Shown here piece by piece: positions 52,887-61,872 of a DNA stretch of 64,000 nt. Both the position numbers and the translations under genes were made by a program. Source of the stretch: an uncultured Neglectibacter sp. (GTDB lineage Bacteria; Bacillota; Clostridia; Oscillospirales; Acutalibacteraceae). The notes beneath the pieces are model-generated. The model did no database searches. It was given only the letters and a program-made list of their open reading frames with translations, and was not told the origin of the DNA. The first letter of the stretch is position 1. Each line of letters opens with the position of its first letter. The DNA lies in assembly GCA_946554335.1 (NCBI GenBank), contig CAMNSA010000010.1, forward strand, positions 39,712 to 103,711. Reading direction: 5' to 3'.

Positions 52887-52924
52887 AGGAAAAGAGCCGG
52901 CTCTCAAAAGAGGACCGGCTCTTT
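52887..52924 (-). terminator. Terminator of the cold shock gene
   Basis: AAAGAGCCGG (52891-52900) pairs with CCGGCTCTTT (52915-52924), with an inner CTCT/AGAG stem. On the minus strand it is followed by TTCCTTT. Confidence 0.85.
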
Positions 52925-52940
52925 GTTCCAAAAGAAAAAA

Positions 52941-53150
52941 TTACAGCTTCACTACATTGACAGCTCTCAGCTTCTCGCTGTTCTTGGGATCGGGCTCGGT
53001 CTCGAAGGTGACCTTCTGACCCTCTTCCAGAGTCTTGAAGCCCTCGGACTGGATCGCGGAGAAATGTACAAAAACATCCTCGCCGCCGTCGTCGTTAGAG
53101 ATAAATCCATAACCTTTTTCTGCGTTGAACCACTTAACTGTACCGTTCAT
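52941..53150 (-). CDS. csp: Cold shock protein (CspA family)
   Basis: The 69-residue protein is a complete cold shock domain with both RNA-binding motifs, KGYGFI (RNP1) and DVFVHF (RNP2), starting MNGTVKWFN. It binds single-stranded RNA and DNA and melts mRNA structure. GGAGGTGCC lies 6-8 nt before the ATG. The 200-nt leader has a terminator-like hairpin and a second stem (53151-53350), as expected for a gene controlled by RNA structure. Confidence 0.96.
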   Translation of the reverse strand: MNGTVKWFNAEKGYGFISNDDGGEDVFVHFSAIQSEGFKTLEEGQKVTFETEPDPKNSEKLRAVNVVKL

Positions 53151-53350
53151 TCTTCGGCACCTCCATAAAATGTTCGTATCCGGCATAGCCGCTTGAGGCG
53201 CCGGGCAGGATCGCCGCGCTTCCAGTACAGACGAAAGCCCTTCGGAAACCCCGAGGAATCCGTCTGTAAAAAACTCACAGCTTGTGTAAACCATCCAACG
53301 TTCAAATGACTTACAAAAACTGTGAGTTCATCTTCGTGCTATCAGAATAC
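53151..53350 (-). promoter_or_regulatory. Long structured 5' leader of csp with attenuator-like hairpin
   Basis: Reading on the minus strand, AACTCACAG (53320-53328) and CTGTGAGTT (53272-53280) can pair, and the stem is followed by a run of T (53268-53273), a terminator-like arrangement inside the leader. A second stem, CAGACG with CGTCTG, occupies about 53227-53266. Csp genes are known to use leader RNA for thermoregulation; transcription attenuation here is inference. Confidence 0.55.
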
Positions 53351-53356
53351 GGGTTT

Positions 53357-53386
53357 ACTATACCATTTGTCTATACAGTTTGTCAA
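53357..53386 (-). promoter_or_regulatory. Promoter of csp
   Basis: TTGACA (53381-53386), 18-bp spacer, TATAGT (53357-53362) on the minus strand. Confidence 0.7.
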
Positions 53387-53480
53387 GGTTTTTTTCCTTT
53401 TTTAGAGAATTCTTTTTTCTCTTCCAGGGAAATCCCCTTTTCGCCCTTCATTTTCTTACATCCGGCAGGAAAAAAACCAC

Positions 53481-53509
53481 TTTTCATCTTTCTCTCTCTG
53501 TGATATACT
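53481..53509 (+). promoter_or_regulatory. Promoter of the moxR operon
   Basis: TTTTCA (53481-53486), 17-bp spacer, TATACT (53504-53509) with a TGA extended -10, about 50 nt before the start codon. Confidence 0.55.
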
Positions 53510-53559
53510 TAGGTTTACATAATGCAGAAAAGTCTGCAAACCGGAAAAGGAGAATCGTC

Positions 53560-54507
53560 ATGATCCATCCCAAAGCCCTGTCTGTCATTGCGGAGGTGCG
53601 AAAAGCCATTGTGGGGAAGGACGCCGTCATCTGTAAGATCCTCATGGCCATGCTGGCCGGGGGGCATATTCTGCTGGAAGACAGCCCCGGCGTGGGGAAA
53701 ACCACTCTGGCCCTGGCCTTCTCCAAGGCCCTGGGCCTTTCCTACCAGCGAGTCCAGTTCACCCCGGAGGTGACCCCCGCGGATGTGGTGGGCTTCTCCT
53801 TTTATAACCGGAGTACAGGGGAATTTGAGTATCGTCCGGGGGCGGTACTGTGCAACCTCTTTCTGGCGGACGAGATCAACCGCACCAGCGCGAAAACACA
53901 AAGCGCTTTGCTGGAGGCCATGGAGGAGGGCCAGGTGACGGTGGACGGTATCAGTCACCGGATCCCCAGACCCTTTACCGTGATCGCCACCCAGAATCCT
54001 CTGGGGTCCGCCGGAACCCATCTGCTTCCGGAATCTCAGCTGGACCGGTTCATGCTGCGCCTGAGCATCGGATACCCGGATCTGGAGCATGAGATCCAGA
54101 TCCTGAAACAGGCCTCCGGAGAGCGGCCGACAGACTCTCTTCATCCGGTGCTTTCCGCAGATGAGCTGAAAGCTCTTTGCAGGGAGACCGAGCAGGTCTA
54201 TGTGGCCCCGGAGCTTTACCAGTATATCGCCCAGCTCACCGCCGCCACCCGGGATCATCCACAGATCCGCCTGGGCGCCAGCCCTAGGGCAGGGGCCGCC
54301 CTTTTGCGGGTAAGCCGCGCCTGCGCCCTCATAAACGGCAGGGACTATCTTGTCCCCGCCGATGTGCAGGCCCTGTTTTTCCAAACTATGGAGCACCGCC
54401 TTCTTTTAAGCTTTGACGCTGTTTCCCAGGGCGTTCCCCCCAAAGCGCCCCTCATGCAGGTGCTGAGGGAGGTCCCGGCCCCCAGGCTTTTGGAAAAGGA
54501 GCGATAA
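53560..54507 (+). CDS. MoxR family AAA+ ATPase
   Basis: The 315-residue ATPase has Walker A EDSPGVGKTT (residues 40-49), Walker B FLADEINR (102-108), sensor 1 FTVIATQNPLGSAGTHLLPE and the C-terminal lid. MoxR ATPases act as chaperones or assembly factors, usually with DUF58 and transglutaminase partners, as here. The ATG at 53560 has AAAGGAGAATC upstream; a longer frame extends past the promoter. It is the first gene of a three-gene operon, with 4 nt to the DUF58 gene. Confidence 0.95.
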   Translation: MIHPKALSVIAEVRKAIVGKDAVICKILMAMLAGGHILLEDSPGVGKTTLALAFSKALGLSYQRVQFTPEVTPADVVGFSFYNRSTGEFEYRPGAVLCNLFLADEINRTSAKTQSALLEAMEEGQVTVDGISHRIPRPFTVIATQNPLGSAGTHLLPESQLDRFMLRLSIGYPDLEHEIQILKQASGERPTDSLHPVLSADELKALCRETEQVYVAPELYQYIAQLTAATRDHPQIRLGASPRAGAALLRVSRACALINGRDYLVPADVQALFFQTMEHRLLLSFDAVSQGVPPKAPLMQVLREVPAPRLLEKER

Positions 54508-54511
54508 GCCT

Positions 54512-55642
54512 ATGGCGAAAAACCGTCTGGAATACGGCGTGATCCTGCTTTTTTCCGCCACCTTCTATCTGTTCTTTCTGGGGTATCTCTCCTTCTATGT
54601 CTTTTGGGCAGTTGTTTTGTTTCCCCTGTTTTCCCTGATCTGCTCTCTGCCCTGTATGCTGTGCGCGAAGGTCTCCCTGCAGCTGGAAAAATCCGCTGTC
54701 CGAAAGGGGGAGGAAACCACCCTCAAGCTCACCGCCTCCCTGCCGGTCTTTCTGCCGGGGGGCAGGGTGCGCCTGCGTGTGAGCGTGCAGAATCTTCTTA
54801 CGGGTGAGAAGGAGGAAGAAACCTGCTTTCTCACCTCCGGGGCAGCGGAGGCCCTCTCTCACACCCTCTCTTCCCGATACTGCGGGAAGCTTCTGTGCCG
54901 GGTAGAGGAATTTCGTGTTTACGACTATCTGGGCCTGTTTTCCTTCCGGAGAAGGCTGAGGTCTGAGGCTGCGGCCTTCTGCTTTCCCCGGGCCGTTCCC
55001 GCCTCTCTCACCCTGCTTCCCAACCCTGCGGCAGATCCGCCGGACGGGCACTATTCTCCCGATACGCCGGGGGATGACCCCTCCGAGCTTTTCGGGATTC
55101 GGGAGTATCGGGAGGGAGACCGGCTTTCCAGGATCCACTGGAAGCTTTCCGAAAAGGCCGGAACACTGCTTTACAAGGAGATGAGCCTGCCCCTCCCCGA
55201 GGAGGTCCTGCTGCTTCTGGATCTCTCCGGGGATCCGGAGCGGCAGGACTGCCTGATGGACGCCCTTGCTTCTCTGCTTTCCAGCCTCTCCAAAGAGGGG
55301 CGTCCCTGCCGGATCTGGTATCGGGAAAAGCAGGGCGCCGTCCGGGAAAAGCCGGTGTCGAAGGGGTCCCTCTCCCCCTTGTGGAAAGATCTGCTCTCCA
55401 CAGAATTTTTCTCTCAGGGGCCGCTTTTTTCCGGCGATATCTCCTTTACGCCCGGAACCTCCCACGCGCTGCTGCTTTCCTGCCAAAATCCGGCCTCATC
55501 CCTCGGCACGCTCCGGCAGCTGCTGCCTGAAGCCCGCCTCGCTGCCCTCACTGCTCTGCCCTCCGTTCAGGAGAGTCAGGAAAGCGTCTTTTTTCTCTCC
55601 CGTGACAACCTGGGGAAGGTTTTGAAAGCCCTCACTCTTTGA
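54512..55642 (+). CDS. DUF58 domain protein
   Basis: The 376-residue protein has two N-terminal membrane helices (VILLFSATFYLFFLGYLSFY, FWAVVLFPLFSLICSLP), a beta-rich segment, and the DUF58 signature FGIREYREGDRLSRIHWKLS near residue 195. A von Willebrand A-like part follows (VLLLLDLSGDPERQDCL) whose metal site DxSxx is weakly kept. It is expected to work with the MoxR ATPase at the membrane. The gene follows moxR by 4 nt. Confidence 0.9.
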   Translation: MAKNRLEYGVILLFSATFYLFFLGYLSFYVFWAVVLFPLFSLICSLPCMLCAKVSLQLEKSAVRKGEETTLKLTASLPVFLPGGRVRLRVSVQNLLTGEKEEETCFLTSGAAEALSHTLSSRYCGKLLCRVEEFRVYDYLGLFSFRRRLRSEAAAFCFPRAVPASLTLLPNPAADPPDGHYSPDTPGDDPSELFGIREYREGDRLSRIHWKLSEKAGTLLYKEMSLPLPEEVLLLLDLSGDPERQDCLMDALASLLSSLSKEGRPCRIWYREKQGAVREKPVSKGSLSPLWKDLLSTEFFSQGPLFSGDISFTPGTSHALLLSCQNPASSLGTLRQLLPEARLAALTALPSVQESQESVFFLSRDNLGKVLKALTL

Positions 55643-55695
55643 CCTTGAAAGCCGCATCCCGAGCGGCGGGAAACTCTGTGGAAAGGAGCGCCTTT

Positions 55696-58092
55696 ATGAA
55701 GCAAAAGCCTGTGGAAAAAGCCCAAGGCCTTTTTCTCTCTGAGCCTGCTCTTTTGACCAGAAAGGTCTCCTTTTTCTCTTTCTTCTTTTTCTATTTTCCC
55801 CTGCTGCTTCTGGGGGGCTGCTCCGCCCTCTTCTGCTTTTACACCGCCTTCTCCCTGCCGGTGTCCCTTTCGCGGCTTTTTCTCTGTAATTTGCTGTTTT
55901 CCGCCCTTTCCGCCCTACTGTTCCTGCAAAAAAAGCACCGGGCTCTCTATACCCTCTGCCTGCCCCTTCTGCTGTTGGCAGGCTCCCTGATCTTTGCCTC
56001 CCAGCTGCGGGCAGGGCTTTTTTATACGGTGAACCGGGTGATCAGCGCCTATATGGAAAGGTCCGGCCTTACTCTTCCTGCTCTCCCACTTGAGATCCTT
56101 GACAGAAAAGAGATCCTCTTTTCCTCCGCCCTCTTCACCTTCGCCCTCACCCTCATCCTCCAATGGGCCCTTTCCTGGGCGCTGATCCGTAAAAACAGCG
56201 GATTTCTCGCCTTTGCGTTCAGCGGCATTCTGCTTTTGGTCCCCATGGTGTTCTCCATTGAGCCTCCCCCCTTCGCCCTTGCCATGATCCTGATTTTCTG
56301 GGGCTCCCTGCTTTTGCTGCGCCCCGTTCTCACAGGGGAAAAGGGACTGATCAAAACCAGAAGATCCTTTCACATTTCCGGCGCTTTGGCGGCAAGAGCC
56401 GCCGCTCTGCCCGTTCTGCTGCTGGTGTCTCTCTTTCTCGTTTTCGCCTCTCATACAGCCTCTGAGGAGCATTACAGCCGCCCGCGGGTGATGGACGACA
56501 TCCGCTCCGGCGTATTTCATGGGGCCCAGTTTCCCGTTCCGGAACGGACAAAGGGCATCGGGAAAAACAACACCAGTGTGGATCTGAAAGAGCTGGGAGA
56601 CAGGAATTATACCGGAAAAACCATGCTGCGTGTCAAGACCTCCAAGCCCGCTTCAGACTACCTCAAGGGCTTCTGCGGCAGCGTGTATACCGGAGAGAGC
56701 TGGGAGCAGCGCTCCGAAGAACAGAACGCGGCGGCTAAAGCCGCTTTGGGAAGCGAAAAGGCTCAGTTTTTAAACGCCCGCCTGCTCTTCCAGCTTCCTA
56801 TGGCTGAGGAGGACAGTGTCCGGTATAGCCTCACGGTACGGAATGTGGGGGCAAACCCGCGGTGCGCCTATCTGCCCTATACCATGACGGAATCGGGGCT
56901 CTCCTCCATTCTGGAGCCTGTTGAGGACGGCTTTTTCCAGACGAAAAACAGAATTTTCGGCGAGAGCGAATACACGGTTTCCGCCTTGTGGAGCTGGGAA
57001 ATGGAAAATCCCTTTTCCTGGCAGATCCCCTTTCACCAAAGCGAATCTGATTTTCTCTCGAGCCTGATCGGATACTCAAAATTTGTGAATAAGACGGACA
57101 CCCAGCTGCCGGAGCAGCTCAAAGAGCCTCTGGAAAGTTACCTATCGGACCGTGGACTGCTTCTCTCCCATCACGGCTCCCCCCGGCAGCTCATAAAAGC
57201 CATTGTGGAAGCGGTGCACAGTCAATGTACCTATACCCTCTCTCCCGGGGTGTGTCCCCAGGGAGAGGACTTTGTCCTCTACTTCCTTCTCACCGGCAAA
57301 AAGGGCTACTGCGTCCATTTTGCCACCGCCGCCGCTCTGCTGTTCCGGGCTGCAGGGATCCCCGCCCGCTACGCGGAGGGATATGTGGCTCCGCCTGCCG
57401 GGGAAGAAGCGGAATGGATAGACCTTCCGGACCACAGCGCCCACGCCTGGGTGGAGGTCTATTTTCAAAACTGCGGGTGGGTACCCGTTGAGGTCACTCC
57501 CGGGCTGGATTTTTCCCAAACCTCACAGCCCCCGGACCACACGGAATTTTCCCCCTCTCCTTCGCCCTCCTCTCCGGAGGACCCCCGGGCGGAAGATCCC
57601 TCCCCCACCGTTTCCCCTGAGACGGTAACTCCCACTCCGGAAAGCAGCCGCCCGCCGGTAGGTGGTATCACCTCTCCGGAACCCTCTCAACCGGGAGAAA
57701 CGGCGCAAATCGCCGAAGCGCCCCATTGGCCTCTTTTCCTGTTTCTCTTTCTTTTCGGTATCCTCTGCCTTTCCGGTCTTCTGGTCCTGAGAAGAAGGCG
57801 CCTGCTTTCCCGCAGGGAGAAAGCCTTTTCCAGTAAAAACCGGAATGAGGCCGCCCTCTCCTATTACGCCCGGATCCTGGCACTGCAGAACTATCTGCCC
57901 TTTGAAGGCCCGCCTCCCCTTTCCGAAGCGCTTGAGGATCTGGCAAGGAAGGCCAGGTTCAGCCAGCACACCCTTACGCCCCAGGAGCTTTCCCTGTTTG
58001 AAAACCGGCTGAACGCCCATATTGCCTTTTTGGAAAAGACGGTCTCCCCTTTGGAGCGTTGGTGCTGCCGGTATCTGCGGGTCCTGTTCTAA
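55696..58092 (+). CDS. Transglutaminase-like membrane protein (TgpA/DUF3488 type)
   Basis: The 798-residue protein has six N-terminal membrane helices, an extracytoplasmic transglutaminase-like domain with GYCVHFATAAALLFR (catalytic Cys near residue 538) and SAHAWVEVYF (His near 582) followed by WVPVEVTPG, a Pro/Ser/Glu-rich linker (SPSPSSPEDPRAEDPSPT), one more membrane helix and a C-terminal cytoplasmic DUF4129-like tail. The substrate is unknown. The ATG at 55696 follows AAAGGAGCG; a TTG at 55639 overlapping the DUF58 stop is less likely. It is the third member of the MoxR-DUF58-transglutaminase set. Confidence 0.92.
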   Translation: MKQKPVEKAQGLFLSEPALLTRKVSFFSFFFFYFPLLLLGGCSALFCFYTAFSLPVSLSRLFLCNLLFSALSALLFLQKKHRALYTLCLPLLLLAGSLIFASQLRAGLFYTVNRVISAYMERSGLTLPALPLEILDRKEILFSSALFTFALTLILQWALSWALIRKNSGFLAFAFSGILLLVPMVFSIEPPPFALAMILIFWGSLLLLRPVLTGEKGLIKTRRSFHISGALAARAAALPVLLLVSLFLVFASHTASEEHYSRPRVMDDIRSGVFHGAQFPVPERTKGIGKNNTSVDLKELGDRNYTGKTMLRVKTSKPASDYLKGFCGSVYTGESWEQRSEEQNAAAKAALGSEKAQFLNARLLFQLPMAEEDSVRYSLTVRNVGANPRCAYLPYTMTESGLSSILEPVEDGFFQTKNRIFGESEYTVSALWSWEMENPFSWQIPFHQSESDFLSSLIGYSKFVNKTDTQLPEQLKEPLESYLSDRGLLLSHHGSPRQLIKAIVEAVHSQCTYTLSPGVCPQGEDFVLYFLLTGKKGYCVHFATAAALLFRAAGIPARYAEGYVAPPAGEEAEWIDLPDHSAHAWVEVYFQNCGWVPVEVTPGLDFSQTSQPPDHTEFSPSPSPSSPEDPRAEDPSPTVSPETVTPTPESSRPPVGGITSPEPSQPGETAQIAEAPHWPLFLFLFLFGILCLSGLLVLRRRRLLSRREKAFSSKNRNEAALSYYARILALQNYLPFEGPPPLSEALEDLARKARFSQHTLTPQELSLFENRLNAHIAFLEKTVSPLERWCCRYLRVLF

Positions 58093-58155
58093 ACGCTCTT
58101 TGTTCTGTTTCGGAAAGCCTTCGCATATCGATAAAGTATCTGAACAGGAAAAGGG

Positions 58156-59190
58156 ATGAGGCGATTGATCCAGTTTTTTGTCAATACCAACGGGCCGAAG
58201 GACATCTCCTTTTTGGAGGATAATTTCCGCTTATTAAACCGCAGCCTGCACCTTTCCGGCTTCTCCTTCCGAAATCTGGAGAGGATCCTGGAAGAGGTAT
58301 ATAATAAACTTTGGCAGGAGGGCGTGGAGGCTTATCAGATCCGCCATTGCCTGACCCATTCTCTGGAGGGGCTGATCCTGCCCTCTCTCGGGGCGGGGGT
58401 GATAGGCTTTGATCCCCTCGCCTCCGGGGAGTTCTGGGGGATCACAGAAAAGTCGGAAGAGCTTTTGCAGGCAAAGGAACAACTGAGGGAAGCCAGAGAC
58501 ACCTTTCAAAAAGCCAGATCGTTTCACAACCGAAAAGAGGAAATCTATTTAAAGAACATGGATTTTCCGGCGGCCAATCAGGCAGCAAAGGAAACGATCT
58601 CCCTGCTGCTGGAAGGAAAGGCTTCCGGGCGTCCGGGAAGGGCGGTCCGCCGCTTTTTCGGAGCCGCCACCTATGAGGGGAACCTGGACTATATCGAAAG
58701 CCTGACGCAGGAGATCCCCCGAAGGTTTTTCATCAAGGGAAGGCCGGGCACGGGGAAATCTACCTTTTTGAAAAAAATTGCCCGGGCCGCTTTGGAGCGA
58801 GGCTTTGAAACGGAGATCTATCATTGTTCCCTGGACCCGAAAAGCCTGGACATGGTGGCGGTGCGGGAGCTTGATTTCTGCCTTCTGGACAGCACGGCCC
58901 CTCACGAGTATTTCCCCTCCCGGGACGGCGACGAGATCATCGACCTCTATTTGAAGTGCGTCGTCCCCGGCACAGATGAAACCTATCGGGAAGAGCTTGA
59001 AGGCCTGGACCGGGAATACAAGGCTCTGGCCATGGAAGCCACAGAACGCCTTAGGGAGGCAAGGCTCCATCTGCTCCGGTGGGAGGAAAGCCTTTCTCCC
59101 CTTTCTGAGGACTGTCTGCTGGAAACGGCCTTCTCCCTTTATGGGGAGCTTACCAGAAAAGAGGACCCCAATTTGCGGAGCCTCGTGTGA
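58156..59190 (+). CDS. P-loop ATPase (PRK06851-like)
   Basis: The 344-residue protein has a degenerate N-terminal half (FFVNTNGPKDISFLEDNFRL) with no P-loop, a coiled-coil-like centre (QAKEQLREARDTFQKARSF) and a C-terminal P-loop domain with RFFIKGRPGTGKSTFLKKIA near residue 190-210. I link it to the PRK06851 family of two-domain ATPases seen in spore-forming Firmicutes; its role is not known. The N-terminal half would normally carry a first P-loop, which I do not see. It follows the transglutaminase gene by 63 nt and may be co-transcribed. Confidence 0.7.
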   Translation: MRRLIQFFVNTNGPKDISFLEDNFRLLNRSLHLSGFSFRNLERILEEVYNKLWQEGVEAYQIRHCLTHSLEGLILPSLGAGVIGFDPLASGEFWGITEKSEELLQAKEQLREARDTFQKARSFHNRKEEIYLKNMDFPAANQAAKETISLLLEGKASGRPGRAVRRFFGAATYEGNLDYIESLTQEIPRRFFIKGRPGTGKSTFLKKIARAALERGFETEIYHCSLDPKSLDMVAVRELDFCLLDSTAPHEYFPSRDGDEIIDLYLKCVVPGTDETYREELEGLDREYKALAMEATERLREARLHLLRWEESLSPLSEDCLLETAFSLYGELTRKEDPNLRSLV

Positions 59191-59235
59191 CCGAAACGCA
59201 TCTTTTCCGAAGGAAGCAAACTGAAGAAACCGCAG

Positions 59236-59266
59236 AAGGGCCGAAAGCAAAATGCTTTCGGCCCTT
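59236..59266. terminator. Hairpin between convergent genes
   Basis: AAGGGCCGAAAGCA and TGCTTTCGGCCCTT form a 14-bp stem with a 3-nt loop. There is no clear T-run on either side, so termination is likely but imperfect. Confidence 0.6.
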
Positions 59267-59283
59267 CTATGCTTCTCGTCTTG

Positions 59284-60468
59284 TTACTTCCCCCGCACCG
59301 CGTTTTCCAGGAGGCTCCGCCTTGCGAGGTTTTCCCGCACCGCCATATAGAGATAGGGCTTGCCAAAGCTCTTCTCATATTCGGTATAATCGGGAGATCC
59401 GAAATACTCCTCAAAGTATTCGCTCAGCTGCTCGTCCTTGACCTTCAGGTCAAGGTCCTCGGAAATGGCCTGAAGCACCAGGCTCCGCAGCGCATCCTCT
59501 TTGAGGGTCTCTTTCTCCCTCTCGGCCAGCTCATCCAGGGTCTCTCCATCCTGATACTGCTCTAAATACTCCTCCAGGCTCAGTCCGTAGTTCTTGGCGC
59601 TGCCCAGATACTGGTTATCAAAGCTGCGTCGGTGGAAGGCGGCGATCTCCTCCGGCTCCTTCTCAACGGTGACCTTCTCTAAAAGCTTGTCCCACAGATA
59701 GGTAAGCTCCGCGTTTTCCCGGTAGGTCTTTTCGATCTCCTCCTCTGCCTGCTTAGCCGAAGTCCAGCCGTAGTCCGCAGAAAGATTGTTTTTCACAAAC
59801 TCATCGTTCCACTGGGAAGTCTCTGTCTCTTCAATAAAGTTAATGGTGGTCTTGAACACAGCGTCCTTTCCGGCAAGGTCCGGGTTATTCTCGTAAGGGG
59901 TGGGAAAGGTGACATTCACATCGAAGGTGTCCCCCGGCTGATGGCCGATGAGCTGCTCCAGAAAATCGTCGATATAGCTGGTCACCCCGATGGTCACAGT
60001 CGTTCCATTGCCCCCGGTATTGCCTCCGGAGAATTCCACCCCGTCTATGCTTCCCACATAGTCGATATTGACGGTATCCCCGTCCTTGACCGTCCGGTCT
60101 GTTACCTGTCTCATGGTGCTGTAAGCAGAAAGAAAGCTTTCGATACGCTTCCGGATCTCGGCCTCGTCCACCCGGCTGATCTCAGCCGGGATCTCCATGG
60201 AACGGTAATCGTCCGGCAGCATTACATAGTCAGAGGCCGTCACGCCCTCAAAATACCCGTCTGCCGTCAGCCCCTTGCTGAAATCCAGCTCTATGGTTTC
60301 CACCCTGGAAACTCCGGATCCTCCGGAAACGGCGGAGCTTTCGGAAACGGCAGAGCCGGAAACGCCTGAGGAGACCAGCTCTCCGCTTTTTTTACATCCG
60401 GAAAAAAGCGCTGCCGTCAGGGTGACCCCCAACAGGACGCAAATGGTTCTTCGACCAAACTGCTTCAT
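59284..60468 (-). CDS. Exported trigger factor-like peptidyl-prolyl isomerase lipoprotein
   Basis: The 394-residue protein begins with a lipoprotein signal (RRTICVLLGVTLTAALFSGC, Cys about residue 25) and a Ser/Gly/Val-rich linker. It then resembles trigger factor without the ribosome-binding domain: an FKBP-type isomerase domain from about residue 130 (VKDGDTVNIDYVGSIDGVEF) and a helical C-terminal domain (EEEIEKTYRENAELTYLWDK, AFHRRSFDNQYLGSAKNYG). The organism should also have a cytoplasmic trigger factor. This copy is expected to help protein folding outside the membrane, like PrsA. GAGGA lies 9 nt before the ATG. Confidence 0.88.
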   Translation of the reverse strand: MKQFGRRTICVLLGVTLTAALFSGCKKSGELVSSGVSGSAVSESSAVSGGSGVSRVETIELDFSKGLTADGYFEGVTASDYVMLPDDYRSMEIPAEISRVDEAEIRKRIESFLSAYSTMRQVTDRTVKDGDTVNIDYVGSIDGVEFSGGNTGGNGTTVTIGVTSYIDDFLEQLIGHQPGDTFDVNVTFPTPYENNPDLAGKDAVFKTTINFIEETETSQWNDEFVKNNLSADYGWTSAKQAEEEIEKTYRENAELTYLWDKLLEKVTVEKEPEEIAAFHRRSFDNQYLGSAKNYGLSLEEYLEQYQDGETLDELAEREKETLKEDALRSLVLQAISEDLDLKVKDEQLSEYFEEYFGSPDYTEYEKSFGKPYLYMAVRENLARRSLLENAVRGK

Positions 60469-60512
60469 GAAACAGTCCTCCTTCTCTTTCGCACATAAAT
60501 CCCGTCTGGCAT

Positions 60513-61205
60513 TTACCTCTGTCCGTAATAAGCGTTTGCCCCATGCTTTCTGAGATAGTGCTTGTCTAAAAGCTCCTGCTGCATGGGGGGCAGCTTCGGG
60601 TCCAGCATCAGATCATGCCAGGCCATAAAGCAAAGCTCCTCCAGCACCACGGCATTGTGCACCGCATTTTTCGGATCGGTCCCCCAGGAGAAGGGGCCGT
60701 GGCTGTGGACCAGTACCGAAGGGATATCCTTGGCGTTTTTTCCTGAAAATGTCTCCACGATAACCTTTCCGGTGTTGAGCTCATACTCCCCGGCGATCTC
60801 CTCAGCAGTCATTTTCCGGGTGCAGGGGATCTCGCCGTAAAAATAGTCTCCGTGAGTGGTGCCCAGAGCGGGAACGCCCTTTCCTGCCTGGCTGAACACG
60901 GTGGCCCAGCGGCTGTGGGTATGGACGATCCCTCCTAAGTCCGGGAAGCTGCGGTACAGCTCGCAGTGAGTGGCGGTGTCAGAGGAGGGGTTCCACTTTC
61001 CCTCCGCCTTTTTCCCGGTGGCCACATCCACCAGCACCATATCCTCCGGCGTGAGCTGATCATATTCGATCCCACTGGGTTTGATAGCCATCAGGCCGGT
61101 TTCCCGGTCGATCCCGCTGACGTTTCCCCAGGTAAAGGTGACCAGCTGATATTTCGGCAATAAGAGGTTTGCCCTGCAGACCTCTTCCTTCAACTGCTCC
61201 AGCAT
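60513..61205 (-). CDS. araD: L-ribulose-5-phosphate 4-epimerase
   Basis: The 230-residue class II aldolase-fold enzyme has the metal-binding histidines in [12 protein letters not shown] near residue 94 and [11 protein letters not shown] near 167, plus [18 protein letters not shown] and the tyrosine-bearing C-terminus ([14 protein letters not shown]). It converts L-ribulose 5-phosphate to D-xylulose 5-phosphate in arabinose use. Closely related UlaF-type enzymes act on L-xylulose derivatives, but this sequence is nearest AraD. No araA or araB is adjacent. GGAGG lies 8 nt before the ATG. Confidence 0.94.
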   Translation of the reverse strand: MLEQLKEEVCRANLLLPKYQLVTFTWGNVSGIDRETGLMAIKPSGIEYDQLTPEDMVLVDVATGKKAEGKWNPSSDTATHCELYRSFPDLGGIVHTHSRWATVFSQAGKGVPALGTTHGDYFYGEIPCTRKMTAEEIAGEYELNTGKVIVETFSGKNAKDIPSVLVHSHGPFSWGTDPKNAVHNAVVLEELCFMAWHDLMLDPKLPPMQQELLDKHYLRKHGANAYYGQR

Positions 61206-61377
61206 ATGGATTCCTCCTTACAGATCTCCCGCGCCGTTCCCGCGGAGATTTTCTCACAGAGATTGTACACCGGAATTTTCATTTTGGCAAATCCGCTTTG
61301 TTTGAGGGCGGGGGGGCTTTTCTCTTTAGCCTCTCCTGTGCAAAAAGAGAAGGGGTTGCAGATAGAAAAAGAGATGA

Positions 61378-61858
61378 AGTTTATCCCCTCAGTCAACTTC
61401 GCTGACAGCTCCCCTTGCCACAAGGGGAGCCTTTCCCTTCTTGCCTCCCCTGTGTAAGGGGCGATGTGCCCCGGTGGGGCACGTCCATCGCTGACCGAAG
61501 CGGCAGCTGAGAGAGGTGGCAAAATCGAAGATTTTGACGGAGGGGTTGAAAAAACAGCTTCTAAGTTAACACCCTCTCCGTCATGGCTTCGCCATGACAC
61601 CTCTCCCATAGGGAGAGGCAAGGGGGGTTCTACAGTTTGCGGCTTTGCAGCCTTTACTTGGCTCTCCCTCTGGGAGAGCTGTCGAGCGCAGCGAGACTGA
61701 GAGGGGCGAGCCCACGATCCCTCAGGCGCTACGCGCCAGCTTTCTCGTTTGCCAACTCGGTCAGCGATGGGCGTGTCCCACCGGGACACATCGCCCTTTA
61801 CGCAAGGGAGCCAAAGGCCTTAAAGCCTCCCCTTGTTGTAAGTGGGGCCTGAGCAAGC
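61378..61858. repeat. Composite intergenic repeat block 6
   Basis: Modules are CAGTCAACTTCGCTGACAGC (about 61390), GATGTGCCCCGGTGGGGCAC (about 61462), CCGTCATGGCTTCGCCATGACAC (about 61578, inverted relative to block 5) and GATGGGCGTGTCCCACCGGGACACATC (about 61766). It lacks the TTAG-rich end words. The gap 61206-61872 contains no gene. Confidence 0.8.
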
Positions 61859-61872
61859 GGCATTGGCGGACA

